From the NCBI GenBank assembly GCA_902775075.1, contig CACYKX010000109.1, forward strand, positions 1 through 10,217: a stretch of DNA of 10,217 bases, read 5' to 3'. The DNA is from an uncultured Prevotellaceae bacterium (GTDB lineage: Bacteria; Bacteroidota; Bacteroidia; Bacteroidales; Bacteroidaceae). Positions 5,794 to 10,217 of this stretch are shown here, piece after piece; the first letter of the stretch is position 1; every line of letters starts with the position of its first letter. A program made the translations under genes and the position numbers. Under the pieces are notes generated by a model. The model saw nothing but the letters and a program-made list of their open reading frames with translations. It had not been told where the DNA came from and ran no database searches.

Positions 5794-6810
5794 TCATCTG
5801 TCTTTCGAGCTCTTCTCCAGTTTGATGAGCAGCAGTCCGATTCCAGTCCAAATCAACTCACGCACACGCACGATCAATGCCACAAAGATGCCGGCACTGG
5901 CAGTGAGGCCCAAGCTGGTAGTGGACATGAGGAAACCACCCTCGCGACCGCCCAGCTGCAAAGGGATGAAGAAAAGCAAGTTGGCAAAGAGTGAGGTGAA
6001 AGCCAGGATGAGCACACAATAGATGAAGTTGACGTGAGGCATGAGGACCAGCAGAATGAAGAAAATCTCCAAAGCAGAACAGATGCGGCACGAGAGCTCC
6101 AGGAGCACGGCACCGATGAAATTGCGCGGCTGCTGCTTGTGTAGGGCAGCAATCTGCCGGTCGATGGTGTTGAGCTGTTCACGATGCCGCTCGACAAACG
6201 GAGTAGCCCACCGCTTGATCATGGGCAGATGACTCAGGAAGTTCATCACTCGGTTGGCCAAGCCCTTTTGGTATCCTACCATAAAGAACCAGACACCGAG
6301 AATGCAGAAACAGATGATGGCCAGCATAAGCACCGTATAGAATACGGAGAAGGGATGGACAAAAAGAAAGACGATGGCCGAGAGCAACCAAAACCAAAAG
6401 TGGCTGAAGATATGGGTCATGGCATAGAGGATCACCGACGACGAGGCACGCTCTGTTCCAATCTTCGGTGCCAACTCCATGATACGATAAGGCTCACCGC
6501 CCATCAGTCCTCCCGGCGTGGCATAGTTGAGTGCAAAGCCCGACACCGTGATCTTGTAGAGCCACAGAAAGGAGATGCGCTTCACCGGCTTGCCGTCGGT
6601 CGACGGTTGGCTGCATACCCCCTTGATGATCAGATACCACGCCGAAGTGTTGAACACATAGAGAAACATCCACAGCGCTACGACGGCGAAAAACCAGTAG
6701 CCCGCATGTTTCAGTCCCGCCCATACCTGAGCAAAGTCAAGCTGGGTGACCATGATGATCAGTACGATGAGTCCAAAAATGAAGAAGCCGTTCTGGTATT
6801 TCTTTTTCAT
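5794..6810 (-). CDS. Polytopic membrane protein of the LPG-synthase TM / UPF0104 (flippase-like) family
   Basis: A 338-residue inner-membrane protein with about seven to eight hydrophobic segments (approximately 9-24, 37-62, 84-100, 126-150, 155-180, 231-258, 262-284, 302-330). Two conserved family elements are visible: NYATPGGLMGGEPYR (95-109) and LGGREGGF (287-294). This matches the transmembrane part of lysylphosphatidylglycerol synthase (PF03706) without the soluble aminoacyl-transferring domain, so lipid lysinylation should not be assumed; a role in lipid or glycan handling is plausible from the family. The ATG at 6810 is preceded by 32 nt after the pdxA-family stop, consistent with the last gene of the operon. 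The length is normal for stand-alone members. Confidence 0.88.
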   Translation of the reverse strand: MKKKYQNGFFIFGLIVLIIMVTQLDFAQVWAGLKHAGYWFFAVVALWMFLYVFNTSAWYLIIKGVCSQPSTDGKPVKRISFLWLYKITVSGFALNYATPGGLMGGEPYRIMELAPKIGTERASSSVILYAMTHIFSHFWFWLLSAIVFLFVHPFSVFYTVLMLAIICFCILGVWFFMVGYQKGLANRVMNFLSHLPMIKRWATPFVERHREQLNTIDRQIAALHKQQPRNFIGAVLLELSCRICSALEIFFILLVLMPHVNFIYCVLILAFTSLFANLLFFIPLQLGGREGGFLMSTTSLGLTASAGIFVALIVRVRELIWTGIGLLLIKLEKSSKDR

Positions 6811-6842
6811 GCTGTCGAGAGATGTTGTATGCTATATGTGTG

Positions 6843-8012
6843 TTATTGTTCCTTGCCGTTGCTTTCCTGAGCTTTGGCGGCAGGAGCGGGACGGTTGCCG
6901 AGTCGCTCCTTGATGGCGTTCTCGTGCTTCTTGGGAATGGAGAAGCGCACCTTCTCACTGTCGTCCTTCTTCTCGTGATAGAGCTTAGGCAACGGGTTGG
7001 CCAGCGGTTCGTCGTAGGCACGGCGGTTGCGGAAGCCGTCGATGGCAGCGTAGATAGCGTGGCGCAATGGCGTGGGATCGGCAACACCCTGGCCGGCGAT
7101 GTCGTAGCAAGGGGAGAGATCGGGAGCCGTAGCTACCAAAGGCAGTCCTCCAAGATAGCGGACATTGTTGTCGGGATGGAGCGTCTTGAACGGTGCCAGT
7201 CCCTGATCGTGGTACATGGCAAGAATGGCATCGAAGTGATAGTAGTCGCCCTGCTGGAAGAAGAGGTCAGCCTGATAGGGTCCGAAGACGTTGACACCGG
7301 CATCTGCCAACTTCTGAATGGCCGGCACAATGTTTTCGGCCTCTTCCTGTCCCTCCGCCTTTTCGTCAACGCCCGGATTGAGGGCGAGCACGGCGATGCG
7401 GGGATTGGAGACACGCATGTCGCGGCGCAGCGTGGTGAAGAGAATAGCCACCTGCTCGATGATGTCGTGAGAAGTGATGGCGGCAGGAACATCCTTCAGG
7501 CTGATTTGGTCAGTCATGAGTGCCAGCCGCATGTCACCGTTGATAAGCAGACTCTGAGCTTTCTTGCCCTCACCGATGCACTGCTCGATGTATTTGGCAC
7601 GACGCGGAAAGTCGAAGCCGCCCACATGGGCCTCCCCATTGTCGGCCGGTGCACAGACAAGTACATCGAAGAGTCCGTCTTTGTAGTCGGTGATGGCACG
7701 GTCGAGAGCTTTCACGGCAGCCAGCGTGGCATCTGGCGAGGGAATACCCAATTCCACCTTGATCTCCTCGTCGACAGCCGGAATGATGTTGAGCTTTCCG
7801 TCCTGGGCAGCACCGGCGTCGTTGATGATAGTGAAGTTGTCTTTGATGCCCAAAGCCTTGCTATGATAAGCGGCAACCTTGGGAGAGCCATATATAATAG
7901 GAGTGCAGAACTCAAACATATCTGTCTCCTCAAAAGCTTTGAATATAAGCTCGTAGCCGATACCGTTGGTGCTGCCGTGGGTGATGGCCACGCGTATTTT
8001 GTTGTTGTTCAT
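6843..8012 (-). CDS. pdxA: PdxA-family protein (4-hydroxythreonine-4-phosphate dehydrogenase-like) lacking key active-site residues
   Basis: A 389-residue protein colinear with PdxA, an NAD-dependent, metal-requiring enzyme of pyridoxal phosphate synthesis. Recognisable landmarks are THGSTNGIGYE (11-21), CAPAD (120-124), FDFPRRAKYIE (133-143), LALMTDQISLKDV (163-175), LNPGVDE (211-217), AMYHDQGLAPFK (265-276) and YDIAGQG (303-309). Compared with the family as I know it, His268 is kept, but Gln169 and Gly214 stand where the two other metal-binding histidines are expected. The GHTE substrate motif reads RRAK (137-140), the later HGT motif reads LSP (299-301), and the first motif has Ser14 for Asp. 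The surrounding residues align without gaps, so a local frameshift is unlikely. The C-terminus has a charged tail (343-389). Catalytic activity is doubtful. Operon position: 47 nt after the DUF4837 gene. Confidence 0.87.
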   Translation of the reverse strand: MNNNKIRVAITHGSTNGIGYELIFKAFEETDMFEFCTPIIYGSPKVAAYHSKALGIKDNFTIINDAGAAQDGKLNIIPAVDEEIKVELGIPSPDATLAAVKALDRAITDYKDGLFDVLVCAPADNGEAHVGGFDFPRRAKYIEQCIGEGKKAQSLLINGDMRLALMTDQISLKDVPAAITSHDIIEQVAILFTTLRRDMRVSNPRIAVLALNPGVDEKAEGQEEAENIVPAIQKLADAGVNVFGPYQADLFFQQGDYYHFDAILAMYHDQGLAPFKTLHPDNNVRYLGGLPLVATAPDLSPCYDIAGQGVADPTPLRHAIYAAIDGFRNRRAYDEPLANPLPKLYHEKKDDSEKVRFSIPKKHENAIKERLGNRPAPAAKAQESNGKEQ

Positions 8013-8059
8013 GGTTGTTTGGTCTTATATAATAGTCTTGAATATTTTTATGTTAGAAA

Positions 8060-9103
8060 TCATTGATCTTTGCGCTTAGCTTGCCTCATGGTATTGAGCA
8101 CGGCTTCGAGGCGACGGATTGCATTGCGCTTGGTCTTGCCCGGAGCGAACACAAAACCCTCGACGACGATATGACGGCAAACCAAGTTGCCTTGTCGCCC
8201 GGACTGCTGCAACAGGAACGCGCGGCTGACAAACGGACCACCCATGGCATCGCCCGTCATCATCCACAGGCCGCGGTAGAAGCCCCGTCCATCGGTCAGT
8301 ACACTTTCGGGGACTGTGGCCATGTGCATACTGTCGGTCTCACCGAGGATGTTGCGACCCAACATATAGTCACGGGCGCCGATGAAATAGCGGGACTCGC
8401 TGTCGATAAAACCAACTGTCTTAACGTCACGTCCGATATGATTAGCTTTAGCATCAGAAGCGTTGACAGGACTCCAATCGCGATAGACCACAATGTTTTG
8501 CATCATGGTGGCTGAGTTGTTGCTCAACCAAAGGAAGTCCTTGCCCTGCTTGCTGGCAATCATGTCGGCAGGTATCCACAACTCTATGCCGAACATCTTC
8601 ATGGCGAGCTTTTCAGCCTTGAAGTTCCGCTCATGGCGCAGGATGCTGAGCTGCTTCTTCATCTCTGAGCGATTGAGGAGAAAGCGCAGCCGCCGTCCTA
8701 CGCTGTCGATGCTGTTGCGAAGTGCCATTGCCGACGGTGCCCCGATATGCACCACGGTTTGAGGCTGTGCCCACACATTGCGCTCGCTGCGGATGGAGGG
8801 ACGAGTGTATGCCTCAGCATTGATGTCGACGATCACGATATTGCGCGTATAGCAGAGCGTGTTGCCGAAAGCCTCGGCGCTGACCTCCGACACATCGAAA
8901 CTCGGTTCGGGTTGCGGCAAGCCCTCCACGTCGGCAGAGAGCACGCTGCGTACCATGCCTGCCGTGTCGCCCACCAGCAGCACTTCATAGAGCTGTCCGC
9001 CGGAACGGGGCAGCAAGCCACCATTGCGACAACTCACAAGAGCAAACAGCAGCAACAACAGAGCACTTCTGAGACTCACTGCGCTATGGGCGATACGCTT
9101 CAC
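8060..9103 (-). CDS. DUF4837 family lipoprotein
   Basis: A 347-residue protein starting with GTG at 9103; the frame has no alternative start back to the rlmN stop codon. The N-terminus is a lipoprotein signal: basic residues (Lys2, Arg3, Arg12), a leucine-rich core (14-23) and the lipobox ALVSC with Cys25 as the lipidated residue. The mature part opens with a short glycine-rich linker and LYEVLLVGD (38-46), the beginning typical of DUF4837, a Bacteroidota family of unknown function. It is expected to be anchored in the cell envelope. It begins 15 nt after rlmN, so translation may be coupled. No catalytic motif was recognised. Confidence 0.88.
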   Translation of the reverse strand: MKRIAHSAVSLRSALLLLLFALVSCRNGGLLPRSGGQLYEVLLVGDTAGMVRSVLSADVEGLPQPEPSFDVSEVSAEAFGNTLCYTRNIVIVDINAEAYTRPSIRSERNVWAQPQTVVHIGAPSAMALRNSIDSVGRRLRFLLNRSEMKKQLSILRHERNFKAEKLAMKMFGIELWIPADMIASKQGKDFLWLSNNSATMMQNIVVYRDWSPVNASDAKANHIGRDVKTVGFIDSESRYFIGARDYMLGRNILGETDSMHMATVPESVLTDGRGFYRGLWMMTGDAMGGPFVSRAFLLQQSGRQGNLVCRHIVVEGFVFAPGKTKRNAIRRLEAVLNTMRQAKRKDQ

Positions 9104-9118
9104 GGAACGGTGCGGTTT

Positions 9119-10180
9119 CTATTTTGATTCAGCGTTCTTCTTAGCTGTGCTGAGCAGTCCGCAGGCGGCAAAGATGTCCTGCCCACGGCTGGCGCGGATC
9201 GTCGTGTAGATGCCGTGCTGTGTGAGATAGTCACGGAAGCTCTCCATCTTCTCCTCGCTGGCTCCATGCAAGGGCACGTGGGGAATCTGATGGAAGCGGA
9301 TGAGGTTGACACGGCATTCAAGGCCGTGGAGCAGACGCACGATGGCCTGGGCATGAGCCTTGGAATCGTTGAGTCCGCCAAAGACGATATACTCAAACGA
9401 GAGGCGACGCTGATGGGAGAAGTCGTAGTTGCGAAGCAGTTCCACGATGTCCTCAATCGCCATACCTCTCTCTGCCGGCATGAGCTCCTGGCGCTGTTCA
9501 TGGAGCGGTGAGTGAAGGCTGATGGCCACATGGCACTGGCTCTCTTCAAGGAAGCGCTTGAGCTTGTCCTTGAGGCCGACACTGCTCACGGTGATGCGCT
9601 TGGGACTCCAAGCGTAGCCATAGGAAGCGGTAAGGATCTCGGTGGCTCGCAGCACGTTGTCGAGGTTGTCCATCGGCTCGCCCTGACCCATAAACACGAT
9701 GTTGGTAAGCTTGTCACGCTCGGGCAGACTGTAGATCTGATTGAGGATGTCAGTGGCTGTGAGATAGCCCTCAAAGCCCTGCTTACCCGTTTGGCAGAAG
9801 AGACAGTTCATCTTGCAGCCTACCTCACACGAAACGCAGAGTGTGGCACGATCATCCTCGGGGATGTATACCGTCTCGACAAACTTGGTGCCTGCCGGTG
9901 CCGAGTCAGCACCGGCGGTAGTCACGACGGGGAAGAGATATTTGATGGTTCCGTCCTTGGAGTGCTGGGCATCAATAGGCTTGGCGCAACCAATCTGATA
10001 GTGCTCGTTGAGCTTCTCGCGGTTGACCTTGGAGATGTTTGTCATCTCGTCGATGGAACTCACATGCTGGGTGTAGATCCATTTTGCCATCTGTCCTCCG
10101 GCGAAGGAAGGCATGCCGAGCGACACGGCCACTTGCTTGAGCTCGGGCAGTGTCATGCCAAGGAGATTTTTCTTATTCAT
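9119..10180 (-). CDS. rlmN: Dual-specificity 23S rRNA/tRNA adenine-C2 methyltransferase (radical SAM)
   Basis: A 353-residue radical-SAM enzyme that makes 2-methyladenosine at A2503 of 23S rRNA and A37 of some tRNAs. The cluster motif C122-x3-C126-x2-C129 is followed by the GQGEP SAM-binding element (165-169). Cys340 in FAACGLL is the methyl-carrying cysteine, and a conserved Cys118 sits just before the cluster. Residues ~85-98 (TTAGADSAPAGTKF) look like a short insertion before VETVYIPEDDRATLC. I chose ATG 10180 (MNKKNLLGM): the upstream TTG (10207) overlaps the -7 box, and ATG 10192 lies at or before the expected transcription start. First gene of the operon. Confidence 0.95.
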   Translation of the reverse strand: MNKKNLLGMTLPELKQVAVSLGMPSFAGGQMAKWIYTQHVSSIDEMTNISKVNREKLNEHYQIGCAKPIDAQHSKDGTIKYLFPVVTTAGADSAPAGTKFVETVYIPEDDRATLCVSCEVGCKMNCLFCQTGKQGFEGYLTATDILNQIYSLPERDKLTNIVFMGQGEPMDNLDNVLRATEILTASYGYAWSPKRITVSSVGLKDKLKRFLEESQCHVAISLHSPLHEQRQELMPAERGMAIEDIVELLRNYDFSHQRRLSFEYIVFGGLNDSKAHAQAIVRLLHGLECRVNLIRFHQIPHVPLHGASEEKMESFRDYLTQHGIYTTIRASRGQDIFAACGLLSTAKKNAESK

Positions 10181-10196
10181 GGTACTATTCATAGTG

Positions 10197-10204
10197 CAAA
10201 GATA
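10197..10204 (-). promoter_or_regulatory. Bacteroidota -7 promoter box for the rlmN operon
   Basis: Minus-strand TATCTTTG is an exact TAnnTTTG match. Transcription would start near 10190, giving a leader of only about 10 nt before ATG 10180. The region that should hold the -33 element lies mostly outside the window. Confidence 0.6.
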
Positions 10205-10217
10205 CAAACTTTTTGAG

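Noticed and set aside
6184..6870. 228-codon plus-strand open frame opposite the membrane-protein gene
   Set aside because: It is rich in charged residues produced by reading antisense through hydrophobic codons, and it has no recognisable domain.
7620..7740. Local double frameshift as the cause of the odd PdxA active-site residues
   Set aside because: Conserved positions on both sides of each altered motif align without gaps in the same frame, so substitutions explain the differences better than shifted reading.
6822..8066. 414-codon plus-strand open frame opposite the pdxA-family gene
   Set aside because: It is the mirror of a GC-rich coding sequence; its composition is not protein-like and the opposite strand has clear PdxA-family landmarks over the same span.
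9512..10216. 234-codon plus-strand open frame opposite rlmN
   Set aside because: It lies wholly over the radical-SAM gene, which has unmistakable motifs; the plus-strand frame has none.
1..10217. tRNA, rRNA, CRISPR array or intact insertion sequence
   Set aside because: I saw no tRNA-like cloverleaf with consensus arms, no rRNA segments, no regularly spaced repeats and no transposase frame with terminal repeats.

Overview
The window looks like a chromosomal segment of a Bacteroidota species, most likely Prevotella/Segatella-like. The evidence is the Bacteroidota-type -7 box TATCTTTG placed just upstream of four separate genes, start sites mostly without Shine-Dalgarno motifs, a DUF4837 lipoprotein, a BspA-type leucine-rich-repeat protein, and the order rlmN - DUF4837 - pdxA - LPG-synthase-like membrane protein. 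Family assignments come from recognising motifs by eye; no database search was run.

The window has two parts. Positions ~5794-10180 form a GC-richer, tightly packed minus-strand cluster, probably one operon: rlmN (rRNA/tRNA A methylation), a DUF4837 lipoprotein, a pdxA-family gene and a polytopic LPG-synthase/flippase-like membrane protein, with gaps of 15, 47 and 32 nt. The surprise is that the PdxA-family protein keeps the fold-level motifs but lacks two of the three metal-binding histidines and several substrate-binding residues.

Positions 1 to ~5740 are AT-richer accessory DNA with gene debris and mixed orientation: the tail of a gene (3-71); a HigB/HigA-type toxin-antitoxin operon on the minus strand whose toxin is broken by a one-base loss in a T run; an unidentified minus-strand C-terminal remnant (1113-~1308); a decayed rhuM gene with two stops and a frameshift (~1318-1838); a large cytoplasmic-looking LRR_5 protein (1931-3775, minus); a 605-nt divergent intergenic region; then, on the plus strand, a GIY-YIG/DUF4357 protein followed by a small four-helix membrane protein, probably one transcript.

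The divergent intergenic region contains the most striking structure in the window. Positions 4089-4203 can fold into a near-perfect four-way junction (a 23-nt imperfect outer helix enclosing three abutting hairpins), which is not explained by any gene and could be a structured RNA, a cruciform site or a small mobile-element relic.
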